Source: Fen-999 sp964530115
Lineage (GTDB): Bacteria; Pseudomonadota; Gammaproteobacteria; Burkholderiales; Rhodocyclaceae
NCBI GenBank assembly: GCA_964530115.1
Contig: CAZGYD010000105.1
Span: forward strand, 10,988-74,987
Direction: 5' to 3'
DNA length: 64,000 nt
Positions 22,628 through 30,487 of this stretch are shown one piece after another; positions within the stretch are counted from its first letter, which is position 1, and every line of letters starts with the position of its first letter. The notes below the pieces were generated by a model that searched no databases, was not told the origin of the DNA, and was given only the letters and a program-made list of their open reading frames with translations. A program made the position numbers and the translations under genes.

Positions 22628-22954
22628 ATGAAAAAGTCCGCACCGGTCCGTCTCCTCGCCGTCATCGCCGCGCTCGCCGCGACGCTGCCGGCGTTCGCCG
22701 ACCGGGGCGGGCGCGGTGCCCCCGATCCGGGCTTCGGGCGCATGGATCCCGTCGAACGTCGCGAGATGATGCGCGAGATGCGCCGCGACGAGGCCTGGCG
22801 CGAGGAGCGGCGCGAGCGCCATTCCGGCTTTGGCCACATGTCGCCCGAGGAGCGCCGGCAGCTGCGCCACGACATCCGCAGCGCGCGCGATGGGCTCCCG
22901 CGGCGTCCGCCGCCGCCTCCGCCGCCGCCCGGCTATCCGTTCTGGCGCGACTGA
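22628..22954 (+). CDS. Small secreted Arg/Glu-rich protein of unknown function
   Basis: 108 residues. A clear Sec signal peptide (MKKSAPVRLLAVIAALAATL, cleavage after AFA) precedes a highly charged region with repeated short helices (MDPVERREMMREMRRDEAWR, then MSPEERRQLRHDIRSA), and a Pro run before the end GYPFWRD. The repeated xPEERRxL-type phrase recalls small periplasmic stress proteins of the CpxP/Spy type, but similarity is only compositional. It is divergent from ompR and close to a candidate OmpR site, so envelope-stress control is plausible. Confidence 0.7.
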   Translation: MKKSAPVRLLAVIAALAATLPAFADRGGRGAPDPGFGRMDPVERREMMREMRRDEAWREERRERHSGFGHMSPEERRQLRHDIRSARDGLPRRPPPPPPPPGYPFWRD

Positions 22955-22988
22955 CGCGCACTTCGGGCGGCTGCGTCGGGCCGCACGG

Positions 22989-22994
22989 TAGAAT
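22989..22994 (+). promoter_or_regulatory. -10 box of tsaB, close to the start codon
   Basis: TAGAAT ends seven bases before the tsaB ATG (23002), predicting a leaderless or nearly leaderless transcript. Confidence 0.55.
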
Positions 22995-23001
22995 CGCGCC
23001 G

Positions 23002-23667
23002 ATGCGCATCCTCGCCCTCGAAACCTCCACCCACCGGCTCTCCGTCGCCCTCTGGAACGACGGCCGCGTCACGGAAAAGGCCGTGGATCTGATGAACGGC
23101 AGCTCGCGCTGGCTGCTGCCGGCGGTGACGGAACTCCTCGACGAGGCGGGCCTGGCGCTGCCGGCGCTCGAGGGCATCGCCTTCGGCGCGGGGCCCGGCA
23201 GCTTCACCGGTCTGCGGCTCGCCGCCGGCTGCGCGCAGGGACTCGCGTGGGGGCTCGGGCTGCCGGTGGTCGGCGTGGGCACGCTGGAGGCGCTGGCGCT
23301 CGCGAGCGGCGAGGCGAAGGTCTATGCCTGCCTCGACGCGCGCATGGGCGAGGTCTATGTCGCCGCCTACGCGCAGGGCGTCGAAGCGATCGCGCCCCGC
23401 GTCTGTCCGCCCGAGGAGGCGCTGCTGCCGGAAGGCGAGGGCTGGGTCGGCTGCGGCGACGGTTTCGCCGCCCATGCCGCCCGGCTGCCGGCCTTCGCGC
23501 GCACGCGCCCCGAAGTCCGGCCGACGGCGGAAGCGGTGGCACGCCTGGCCGTACCGCGTTTCGAGCGCGGCGAGGCCGGCGACGCGGCTGCGGCGGCGCC
23601 GATCTACATCCGTGACAAGGTCGCGCTGACCACTGCCGAGCGGCTCGCCCGCGGGGGCACGAAATGA
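23002..23667 (+). CDS. tsaB: tRNA N6-threonylcarbamoyladenosine biosynthesis protein TsaB
   Basis: 221 residues. TsaB is the scaffold and partner of TsaD in making t6A37 on ANN-decoding tRNAs. The ASKHA-fold start ILALETSTHRLSVAL (about 3-17) and the GAGPGSFTGLRLAAGCAQGLAWG segment (about 66-88) are diagnostic. It overlaps rimI by four bases, a common arrangement. No Shine-Dalgarno is visible before the ATG, in line with the adjacent -10 box. Confidence 0.95.
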   Translation: MRILALETSTHRLSVALWNDGRVTEKAVDLMNGSSRWLLPAVTELLDEAGLALPALEGIAFGAGPGSFTGLRLAAGCAQGLAWGLGLPVVGVGTLEALALASGEAKVYACLDARMGEVYVAAYAQGVEAIAPRVCPPEEALLPEGEGWVGCGDGFAAHAARLPAFARTRPEVRPTAEAVARLAVPRFERGEAGDAAAAAPIYIRDKVALTTAERLARGGTK

Positions 23668-24143
23668 GCATGCGGCCGGCCTTCCGGGCGACGGCGGCCA
23701 CGCCGTTCGAGTTCGTGCCGATGCGCGAGGCCGACCTCGATGCGGTCGCGGCGGCCGAGCAGGCGAGCCATGAGTTTCCCTGGACGCGCGGCAACTTCCT
23801 CGATTCCTTCGCGGCCGGCCACGGCATGTGGCTCGCGCGGCTCCAGGGCGCGCTCGCGGGCTATGCCATCTACATGATGGCCGTGGACGAGGCGCACCTG
23901 CTCGACATCACCGTGCTGCCGGAATTCCGCCGCCGCGGCCTGGGCCGGGCGCTGCTCGCGCACGTCTGCGCGCTCGTGCGCGGCCACGGTGCGGCGCGCC
24001 TGCTCCTGGAGGTGCGCGCAAGCAACACGGCCGCGCTGGCGCTCTACGGGAATTGCGGCTTCGAGCGGATCGGCCTGCGCAAGGGCTACTACCCGGCGCC
24101 GGCCGGCCGCGAGGACGCCATCGTCATGGCGAAGCCGCTGTGA
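23664..24143 (+). CDS. rimI: Ribosomal protein S18-alanine N-acetyltransferase RimI
   Basis: 159 residues. GNAT enzyme that acetylates the N-terminal alanine of ribosomal protein S18. Signatures: EQASHEFPWTRGNFLDS (about 31-47), acetyl-CoA loop FRRRGLGRALL (about 91-101), and the RimI-specific end VRASNTAALALYGNCGFERIGLRKGYY (about 114-140). The N-terminal 15 residues before FEFVPMREADL are extra and could mean a later start. It lies between tsaB and the uracil-DNA glycosylase gene with overlaps at both ends. Confidence 0.92.
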   Translation: MSMRPAFRATAATPFEFVPMREADLDAVAAAEQASHEFPWTRGNFLDSFAAGHGMWLARLQGALAGYAIYMMAVDEAHLLDITVLPEFRRRGLGRALLAHVCALVRGHGAARLLLEVRASNTAALALYGNCGFERIGLRKGYYPAPAGREDAIVMAKPL

Positions 24144-24865
24144 AGCGCGACGAGCTGCTGCGCGAACTCGGCCTCGGGCCGGTGTGGAAGCTCCGGCAGC
24201 CGGCCGCCGAAGCCGACGTGCCGCCAGCCGATGCGGCTGGCGTGTCACCACGGCTGAGTTTGGCAGAGACGCCCGCGCCGGGCGGCGAGCGCGCCGCGGC
24301 GATCGCGCGCATGGGCTGGGACGAGCTCGCGACCGCGGTGGCCGAGTGCCGCGCCTGCGAGCTTTGCAAGGCGCGCAAGCAGGCCGTGCTCGGCGTCGGC
24401 GATGTCGACGCCGACTGGCTGTTCGTCGGCGAGGGTCCCGGCGCCGAGGAAGACGAACGCGGCGAGCCCTTCGTCGGCCAGGCCGGCCGGCTGCTCGACG
24501 CCATGCTCTCGGCGATCGACCTCCGGCGCGGCGACAACGTGTACATCGCCAATACGGTCAAGTGCCGGCCGCCCAACAACCGCACGCCGGACCCGGCCGA
24601 AACGGCCGCCTGCTGGCCTTTCCTCGCGCGGCAGATCGAACTGGTGCGGCCGAAGCTGATCGTCGCGCTCGGCCGGCCCGCGGCGCAGACGCTCCTGCAG
24701 TCCGAGGTGAAGATCGCCTCGGCGCGCGGGCGCGTTTTCGAAGCTGGCGGCATTCCGCTGATCGTCACTTACCATCCGGCCTATCTGCTGAGAAATCTTC
24801 CGGACAAGGCGAAGGCCTGGGAGGATCTCTGCTTCATGCGCCGGACGATGCGCGGCCTACAATAG
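24140..24865 (+). CDS. Family 4/5-type uracil-DNA glycosylase (Fe-S)
   Basis: 241 residues from a GTG at 24140 overlapping the rimI stop (VKRDELLRELGLG). It removes uracil from DNA. The N-terminal Cys pair CRACELCKARKQAV (about 74-87) with later Cys in VKCRPPNN and ACWPF matches the 4Fe-4S ligands. Motif A is GEGPGAEEDERGEPFVGQAG and motif B is YHPAYLLRN. Residues 33-41 (AGVSPRLSL) are encoded by the 27-bp motif, in the unconserved N-terminal linker. It completes the tsaB-rimI-udg set frequently found in betaproteobacteria. Confidence 0.9.
   Translation: MKRDELLRELGLGPVWKLRQPAAEADVPPADAAGVSPRLSLAETPAPGGERAAAIARMGWDELATAVAECRACELCKARKQAVLGVGDVDADWLFVGEGPGAEEDERGEPFVGQAGRLLDAMLSAIDLRRGDNVYIANTVKCRPPNNRTPDPAETAACWPFLARQIELVRPKLIVALGRPAAQTLLQSEVKIASARGRVFEAGGIPLIVTYHPAYLLRNLPDKAKAWEDLCFMRRTMRGLQ
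24236..24262 (+). repeat. Dispersed 27-bp motif, copy 8 (inside uracil-DNA glycosylase gene)
   Basis: GCTGGCGTGTCACC then ACGGCTGAGTTTG. It lies in the sense orientation and is read as AGVSPRLSL in the N-terminal linker. Confidence 0.88.
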
Positions 24866-24899
24866 CCATCCGGCATTCCCGCCCCGAGAGGAGAGCTTT

Positions 24900-25505
24900 A
24901 TGTCCAAACGCATCCTGGCGATCTTCGCCTTCGTGGCCACGCTGCTGTCCGGCTGCGGCTACAACCAGATCCAGATCAACGACGAGGGCGTCGCCGCGGC
25001 CTGGTCGGAAGTGTTGAACCAGTACCAGCGGCGCGCCGACCTGATCCCCAACCTCGTCTCGGTCGTCCAGGGCTACGCCGCGCACGAGAAGGAAGTGCTG
25101 ACGCGCGTGACCGAGGCGCGCGCGAGTGTCGCCGGCATCAAGGCGACGCCGGAACTCGTCAACGACGAGGCGGCCTTCGCGAAGTTCCAGAAGGCGCAGG
25201 GCGAGCTCTCCAGCGCGCTCGCGCGACTGATGGTCGTGGTCGAGAACTACCCGAACCTCAAGGCCGACGCGCAGTTCCGCGACCTCCAGGCCCAGCTCGA
25301 AGGCACGGAGAACCGCATCGCCGTCGCGCGCAACCGCTACATCGACGCCGTGAAGACCTACAACGTCTCGGTGCGCACCTTCCCGAACAACCTGACGGCC
25401 ATGGTCATGGGCTGGAAGCCCAAGGCGAACTTCACGGTCGAGGACGAGAAGGCGATCTCGCGGTCGCCACAGGTGAAGTTCGACACCGCGCCGGCGACGA
25501 AGTAG
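24900..25505 (+). CDS. lemA: LemA family protein
   Basis: 201 residues. The N-terminal signal ends in a lipobox (VATLLSGCGYN, Cys about 20), so it is probably a membrane-anchored lipoprotein. The LemA core is seen as WSEVLNQYQRRADLIPNLVSVVQGYA (about 37-62) and YNVSVRTFPNNLTAMVMGW (near 162-180). LemA proteins are coiled alpha-helical and their role is unclear. GAGAGGAGAG precedes the start. It is followed by two TPM-domain genes, the arrangement regularly seen for lemA/ygcG modules. Confidence 0.92.
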   Translation: MSKRILAIFAFVATLLSGCGYNQIQINDEGVAAAWSEVLNQYQRRADLIPNLVSVVQGYAAHEKEVLTRVTEARASVAGIKATPELVNDEAAFAKFQKAQGELSSALARLMVVVENYPNLKADAQFRDLQAQLEGTENRIAVARNRYIDAVKTYNVSVRTFPNNLTAMVMGWKPKANFTVEDEKAISRSPQVKFDTAPATK

Positions 25506-25527
25506 GCCGCCGGCCCGCGATCGGCGC

Positions 25528-26379
25528 ATGCTGCGCGTCCTCGCCGCGCTCTGGCTCGTCTTCGCGCTGCCGTGGGCAGCCGCGGCCGAGCTCGTGCCGC
25601 TGCCGGCGCTGACTTCGCGCGTCACCGACCTCACCGGCACGCTGACGCCGGCCGAGCGTGCGGCGCTCGAAGACGCCTCGGCCGCCATCGAGCGCGAGAA
25701 GGGCGCGCAGGTCGTCGTCGTCATCGTGCCGACGACGCAGCCCGAGACCATCGAGCAGTTCGGCATCCGGCTCGCCGAGGCGTGGAAGATCGGCCGCCAG
25801 CGGATCGACGACGGCGTCATCGTCATCGTCGCCAGGAACGACCGCCGGATGCGCATCGAGGTCGGCTACGGCCTCGAGGGCGCGATCCCCGACGCGGTGG
25901 CCAAGCGCATCGTCGCCGAGATCATGGCGCCGCGCTTCCGCGAGGGCGACTTCGCCGGCGGGCTCCAGGCGGCCGTCGCGGCGCTCGGCAAGATCATCGG
26001 CGGCGAGCCGCTGCCGCCGCCGCGGGCCGCAGGCACGGACGAGTCCGGCATCGATCCGGTCTGGCTCTTCGTCGCCATCTTCTTCTCGGGTTTTTTGCGC
26101 ACGATGTTCGGCGCGGCGGGCTCGCTGTTCGCGGCCGGCCTCGCGGGCTGGCTCGCCTGGGCGCTCTTCGGCAGCCTCGCGGCCGCGGTGATCGCGGCGC
26201 TCGTCGCCTTCGTCTTTTCCTTCGTCGGCAGGGGCGGCCTCGGCAGCGGCGGCTTCTCCTCCGGCACGCACGGCCGCGGCGGCTCGTGGGGTGGCGGCTC
26301 CTGGGGCGGCGGCGGAGGCGGCGGCTTCTCCGGCGGGGGCGGCGGCTTCGGTGGCGGCGGCGCCTCGGGGAGCTGGTGA
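25528..26379 (+). CDS. TPM-domain membrane protein (YgcG family)
   Basis: 283 residues. A signal peptide (cleavage near WAAAA/E) is followed by the TPM domain, recognised by VTDLTGTLTPAERAAL (about 31-46), EQFGIRLAEAWKIG, and RRMRIEVGYGLEGAIPD (about 110-126). Two hydrophobic segments near 175-230 anchor it in the membrane, and the C-terminus is an extreme Gly/Ser repeat region (GGGSWGGGGGGGFSGGGGG). Partner of LemA by context; function unknown. It starts 22 bases after lemA. Confidence 0.9.
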   Translation: MLRVLAALWLVFALPWAAAAELVPLPALTSRVTDLTGTLTPAERAALEDASAAIEREKGAQVVVVIVPTTQPETIEQFGIRLAEAWKIGRQRIDDGVIVIVARNDRRMRIEVGYGLEGAIPDAVAKRIVAEIMAPRFREGDFAGGLQAAVAALGKIIGGEPLPPPRAAGTDESGIDPVWLFVAIFFSGFLRTMFGAAGSLFAAGLAGWLAWALFGSLAAAVIAALVAFVFSFVGRGGLGSGGFSSGTHGRGGSWGGGSWGGGGGGGFSGGGGGFGGGGASGSW

Positions 26380-26380
26380 G

Positions 26381-26878
26381 ATGAACCTGCGCCGCCTGCT
26401 CAAACACCTGTTCACGCCGGGCTGGCTCGCCTGGCGCTGCTTCCGGGCCGCGGACCGCGAGGCGATCCGCCATGCCATCGCCGAGTCGGAGAAGCTCCAT
26501 CGCGGCGAGCTCCTCTTCGTCGTCGAAGGGCCGATGCCGCTCCTGGTCGCGCTGCACGATACCTCGCCGCGGGCCCGCGCGGAGCAGCTCTTCGTCCGCT
26601 TCGGCGTCGGCGACACCCGCGAGGCGAGCGGCATCCTGATCTACGTCCAGCTCGTCGACCGGCGCGTGGAAATCCTCGCCGATCGGGGCATCGCCGGGCG
26701 GGTCGGCCAGTCCGTCTGGGACGAGATCTGCCGCGAGATGGAGACGGCCTTCGGCCACGGCGCCTACCGGCGCGGCGCGCTCGAGGCGATCGACCGCACG
26801 AGCCGGCTGCTCGCCATCCATTTCCCGGCGCGGCCGGACAACCCGAACGAACTCCGCGACGGTCCGGTACTGCTCTGA
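26381..26878 (+). CDS. TPM-domain cytoplasmic/membrane-associated protein
   Basis: 165 residues, ATG one base after the YgcG-family stop. It carries a second, shorter TPM-like domain: AIAESEKLHRGELLFVVEG (about 29-47), VGDTREASGILIYVQLVDRRVEI (about 78-100) and RGIAGRVGQSVWDEI. There is no signal peptide or Gly-rich tail. It forms the third gene of lemA-ygcG-tpm. The role is unknown; the pairing of a long and a short TPM protein with LemA is a recurring arrangement. Confidence 0.85.
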   Translation: MNLRRLLKHLFTPGWLAWRCFRAADREAIRHAIAESEKLHRGELLFVVEGPMPLLVALHDTSPRARAEQLFVRFGVGDTREASGILIYVQLVDRRVEILADRGIAGRVGQSVWDEICREMETAFGHGAYRRGALEAIDRTSRLLAIHFPARPDNPNELRDGPVLL

Positions 26879-26882
26879 AGCC

Positions 26883-26909
26883 GCTGGCGTGTCACCGCGG
26901 CCGAGTTTC
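26883..26909 (+). repeat. Dispersed 27-bp motif, copy 9 (convergent intergenic)
   Basis: GCTGGCGTGTCACC then GCGGCCGAGTTTC. One T-to-C change destroys the TGA. It lies four bases after the TPM gene stop, between it and the convergent lplT. Confidence 0.85.
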
Positions 26910-26927
26910 GCCCCGGGGGGCGTCTTT

Positions 26928-28190
26928 TCAGTGCGTCCGGTCTTCGAGATGGGCGACGTCGTCGTGCTGGCGCTGGTTCTCGATGTGGCGCTTGCGCACG
27001 AGCCACATGGTGCCGGCGACGAAGAGGCCGAAGAGGACGATGACCGCGTAGATCGACAGGCCGGCCTTGACCAGCAGGGAATAGATGCCGGTCATGACGA
27101 GGATCGAGAGGTTCTCGTTGAAGTTCTGTACGGCGATCGAATGGCCGGCGCCCATGAGGATGTGGCCGCGGTGCTGAAGGAGCGCGTTCATCGGCACGAC
27201 GAAGAAACCCGAGAGCGCGCCGACGAGCACCAGCAGCGGCACGGCGACCCACATGTCGCGGACGAAGATCATGACGATCACGCCGAGCCCCATGGCGATG
27301 CCGAGCGGAATGACGCGCACGGACTTTCGCAGCGAGATCATCTTCGCCGCGAGCACGGCGCCGATGGCGACGCCGACGGCGACGATGCCCTGGAGCATGC
27401 TGGCCTTGGAGAGATCGAGCTTCAGCGCCGCCGCGGCCCACTCGATGACGATGAACTGGAGCGTCGCGCCGGCGCCCCAGAAGAGCGTCGTCACCGCGAG
27501 CGAGATCTGGCCCAGGCGGTCGCGCCAGAGCAGCTTGAGGCAGTGGTTGAATTCGTGGATGAGATAGACCGGATTCTTCTTCAGCGGCTTGTGGTCGACG
27601 CCGGTGTCCGGGATGTAGAGGTTGAACAGCGCGGCGACGAGATAGAGCGCGCCGACGATCAGCAGGTTCATCTCGGGCACGGTGTCGATGCCGGTGTCGA
27701 CGAGGGGGAAGTCGAAGGCGAGCAGGGCGCCGGCGATCTCGGGCTTGATCATCATGCCGCCGAGGACGACGCCGAGGATGATGGCCGTGACCGTCAGCCC
27801 CTCGATCCAGCCGTTGGCGACGACGAGCAGCCGGTGCGGCAGGTACTCGGTGAGGATGCCGTACTTGGCCGGGGAATAGGCCGCGGCGCCCAGCCCGACG
27901 ACCGCGTAGGCGACGAGCGGGTGGACGTCGAAGAACATCATCGCGCAGCCGAGGATCTTGATGCCGTTGCTGATGAACATGACCCGCCATTTCGGCATCG
28001 AGTCGGCGAAGGCGCCGACGAAGGCGGCGAGCGCGACGTAGGAGACGGTGAAGAAGGTTTTCAGCAGCGGCTCGTATTCGGCCGGCGCCTGCATGTCCCG
28101 AAGGATGGCGATCGCGGCGATCAACAGGGCATTGTCGGCCAGCGCAGAGAAGAACTGCGCCGCCATGATGATGTAGAAGCCGAGGGACAT
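26928..28190 (-). CDS. lplT: Lysophospholipid transporter LplT-like (MFS)
   Basis: 420 residues with about 11-12 hydrophobic segments, major facilitator superfamily. The N-terminal FYIIMAAQFFSALADNALL and the loop AAYSPAKYGILTEYLPH with LVVANGWIEGLTV (about 90-130) are typical of LplT, which flips lysophospholipids across the inner membrane for reacylation. No separate acyltransferase (Aas) is nearby. It lies divergent from a LysR gene and near alr and radA, a conserved neighbourhood in betaproteobacteria. The C-terminal tail is rich in His and charged residues. Confidence 0.87.
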   Translation of the reverse strand: MSLGFYIIMAAQFFSALADNALLIAAIAILRDMQAPAEYEPLLKTFFTVSYVALAAFVGAFADSMPKWRVMFISNGIKILGCAMMFFDVHPLVAYAVVGLGAAAYSPAKYGILTEYLPHRLLVVANGWIEGLTVTAIILGVVLGGMMIKPEIAGALLAFDFPLVDTGIDTVPEMNLLIVGALYLVAALFNLYIPDTGVDHKPLKKNPVYLIHEFNHCLKLLWRDRLGQISLAVTTLFWGAGATLQFIVIEWAAAALKLDLSKASMLQGIVAVGVAIGAVLAAKMISLRKSVRVIPLGIAMGLGVIVMIFVRDMWVAVPLLVLVGALSGFFVVPMNALLQHRGHILMGAGHSIAVQNFNENLSILVMTGIYSLLVKAGLSIYAVIVLFGLFVAGTMWLVRKRHIENQRQHDDVAHLEDRTH

Positions 28191-28200
28191 GGGCGTGGCG

Positions 28201-28209
28201 TTTATATCA
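28201..28209 (-). promoter_or_regulatory. Extended -10 promoter of lplT
   Basis: On the minus strand the sequence reads TGATATAAA, an extended -10 element (TGn plus TATAAA), 10 bases before the lplT ATG at 28190. No -35 of note. Confidence 0.45.
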
Positions 28210-28285
28210 CGAAAGTTTTTCCGCTCCCTTGCGGGCGGTACAGGATGCGGAAACCGCCTCTATCAGGCTATCTTATGTGTCGAAT

Positions 28286-28315
28286 TTGTGCTTGAATATC
28301 GACCAGCACTAATAA
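28286..28315 (+). promoter_or_regulatory. Promoter of the LysR-type regulator gene
   Basis: TTGTGC (28286-28291), 18-base spacer, TAATAA (28310-28315). A GAGGGGGAAA Shine-Dalgarno precedes the ATG at 28340. The surrounding AT-rich stretch stands out from the GC-rich background. Confidence 0.6.
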
Positions 28316-28339
28316 AAGAGGTCAGCGAGGGGGAAATCC

Positions 28340-29251
28340 ATGGCAGATCGCAGGCTCCAGGTGTTCCACGCCGTGGCCAAGCAGTTGTCGTTTACCAAGG
28401 CGGCGGAAATCCTGTTCATGACCCAGCCCGCCGTCACCTTCCAGATCAAGCAGCTCGAAGAGCACTTCAATACCCGCCTGTTCGACCGCGGCCACGGCCG
28501 CATCTCGCTGACACCGGCCGGCGAACTGGTGCTCCAGTACGCGGAGAAGATCCTCGGTCTGTCTTCGGAGATGGACGTGCGCCTCGCCGAGATGACCGGC
28601 GAGATCGGCGGCTCGCTGCTGGTCGGCGCCTCGACGACGATCGCCGAGTTCATGCTGCCGCGCATCCTCGGCGAGTTCAAGTCGGCCTATCCCAACGTCC
28701 GGCCGCGGCTGATCGTCGCGAATTCCGAGACCATCGAGACCCGCGTCGCCGAGCACACGCTCGACATCGGCTTCATCGAGTCGCCCTCGCACCAGCCGAA
28801 CCTAGAGACGACGGTCTGCTGCGACGACGAACTGCAGGTGATCTGCAGCCCGAAGTTCCCGCTGGCGAAGTTCAAGGAACTGACGCCCCAGCAACTCGTC
28901 GATCACCCCTACGTTTCGCGCGAACCCGGCTCGGGCACCCGCGAGTTCACCGACGCCTACCTGCGCAAGGCGGGCATCGCGCCCGAGCAGATGAAGCTGG
29001 TCATGGAGCTGGGCAGCCCGATCGCGCTCAATGGCGTGGTCGAGACGGGCCTCGGTTTCGCCATCGCCTCGATCGGCTCGGTACGCAAGGCCCAGCGGCT
29101 CGGCGACCTGATCTCGATTCCGCTCAAGCCCCGGCTCACCCGTGCGTTGTCGATGGTTTATCCGAAGGAAAAGTTCCGCTCGAAGCTGGTGACGACCTTC
29201 GTCGATTTCGCCTCGGCCAAGCTGAAGAGCATGTCGCTCAACAACAAGTAG
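28340..29251 (+). CDS. LysR-family transcriptional regulator
   Basis: 303 residues. The N-terminal winged helix reads VFHAVAKQLSFTKAAEILFM then TQPAVTFQIKQLEEHFNTRLF (about 9-50). The effector domain begins at GSLLVGASTTIAEFMLPRIL (about 91-110), with the usual two alpha/beta subdomains. It resembles the CysB/CbbR-like group of betaproteobacterial regulators, but the effector cannot be named. It is divergent from lplT and 23 bases before alr; LysR proteins often control their divergent neighbour, so lplT is a candidate target. Confidence 0.9.
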   Translation: MADRRLQVFHAVAKQLSFTKAAEILFMTQPAVTFQIKQLEEHFNTRLFDRGHGRISLTPAGELVLQYAEKILGLSSEMDVRLAEMTGEIGGSLLVGASTTIAEFMLPRILGEFKSAYPNVRPRLIVANSETIETRVAEHTLDIGFIESPSHQPNLETTVCCDDELQVICSPKFPLAKFKELTPQQLVDHPYVSREPGSGTREFTDAYLRKAGIAPEQMKLVMELGSPIALNGVVETGLGFAIASIGSVRKAQRLGDLISIPLKPRLTRALSMVYPKEKFRSKLVTTFVDFASAKLKSMSLNNK

Positions 29252-29274
29252 GCGGCCGTGCGACACTTGCGGGC

Positions 29275-30390
29275 ATGATCCGCCTGCTTGGCCCGCAGCC
29301 CACCGTGTTCCGACCGATCCGCGCCCGCTTCGATGCCGCGGCCCTGCGCCACAACCATGCGCTCGCAAGGCGTCATGCCGGCGCCGCAAGGCTCTGGTGC
29401 GTGGTCAAGGCCAACGCCTACGGGCACGGCCTCGGGCGCACGGTCCGCGCGCTCGCCGACGTCGCCGACGGCTTCGCCCTGATCGAGATCGAGAGCGCCG
29501 TCGCGCTGCGGGAGGCGGGCTTCCGCCAGCCGATCCTGTTGCTCGAAGGCTTCTACGACGCGGCGGAGCTTGCGCTGTTCGCGGAACATCGCCTCACCCC
29601 GGTGTTGCACAGTCTGCAGCAGGTCGAAGCCTTCCGTGCCGCGGCGCTGCCCGTGCGGTTGCCCGTGTATCTCAAGCTCAACACGGGCATGAACCGGCTC
29701 GGGCTCGATCCCGGCGAGTTCGAACGCGCACTCGGGCTCCTGTCGGCCAGCGGTGCCGCGGGCGACGTCACGCTGATGACGCATTTCGCCGATGCCGACG
29801 GCGAGCATGGCGTCGCCGCGCAGCTGGCCCGCTTCGAGGCGATGCGCGGCGGCCGCGCGCTGCCGGTGTCGCTCGCCAACTCGGCGGCGATCCTGCGCTT
29901 TCCCGAGACCTGCGGCGGCGCCGCGGACTGGTGCCGGCCCGGCATCATGCTCTATGGCGGCTCGCCGTTTCCGCAGCGGCAAAGCGCCGCGGACATCGGC
30001 CTATCGCCCGTGATGACGCTGGAGAGCGAACTGATCGCCGTGCGCGAGATCGCCGCGGGCGAGCACGTCGGCTACGGCTGCACCTTCACGGCCGAGCGGC
30101 CGATGCGCATCGGCGTCGTCGCCTGCGGCTATGCCGACGGCTACCCGCGCCATGCGCCGACCGGCACGCCGGTGCTGGTCGCCGGCCGGCGGACGCGCAC
30201 GCTCGGCCGCGTGTCGATGGACAAGCTCTGCGTCGATCTCACCGGCCTGACGGACGCCGGCGTGGGCGACACGGTGACGCTCTGGGGCGAGGGATTGCCT
30301 GCCGACGAGGTGGCCTCGGCCGCCGGCACCATCAGCTACGAGCTCTTCTGCGCCGTCGCCGCGCGCGTGCCCTGGGTGGAGGCTGAATGA
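29275..30390 (+). CDS. alr: Alanine racemase
   Basis: 371 residues. PLP enzyme making D-alanine for peptidoglycan. The PLP lysine is Lys45 in CVVKANAYGHG, the loop LKLNTGMNRLGL (about 128-139) is typical, and the second catalytic base is the Tyr of VGYGCTFTAERPM (near 265). RVSMDKLCVDLTG contains the conserved Met-Asp. An ATG at 29275 after TTGCGGGC is chosen because it gives the family length. It lies between the LysR gene and radA; a copy of the 27-bp motif separates it from radA. Confidence 0.95.
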   Translation: MIRLLGPQPTVFRPIRARFDAAALRHNHALARRHAGAARLWCVVKANAYGHGLGRTVRALADVADGFALIEIESAVALREAGFRQPILLLEGFYDAAELALFAEHRLTPVLHSLQQVEAFRAAALPVRLPVYLKLNTGMNRLGLDPGEFERALGLLSASGAAGDVTLMTHFADADGEHGVAAQLARFEAMRGGRALPVSLANSAAILRFPETCGGAADWCRPGIMLYGGSPFPQRQSAADIGLSPVMTLESELIAVREIAAGEHVGYGCTFTAERPMRIGVVACGYADGYPRHAPTGTPVLVAGRRTRTLGRVSMDKLCVDLTGLTDAGVGDTVTLWGEGLPADEVASAAGTISYELFCAVAARVPWVEAE

Positions 30391-30421
30391 GACCGTCGTG
30401 CGAGCGTCTTTGCCGCCGGCC

Positions 30422-30448
30422 GAAACTCAGCCGCGGTAACACGCCAGC
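30422..30448 (-). repeat. Dispersed 27-bp motif, copy 10 (alr-radA gap)
   Basis: GCTGGCGTGTTACC then GCGGCTGAGTTTC on the minus strand; one base from consensus. It is intergenic. Confidence 0.9.
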
Positions 30449-30487
30449 GGGGCCGAAGCGCGCGCCCAGGGAACGCGGGAGCGCGTG

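Noticed and set aside
30422..30448. The reverse complement of the 27-bp motif (CAGCCGCGGTAACACG) resembles the universal 16S rRNA 530-loop (CAGCAGCCGCGGTAATACG).
   Set aside because: Only about 14-15 bases match, the flanks do not resemble rRNA, and copies diverge at these positions. I take it as coincidence, not an rRNA fragment.
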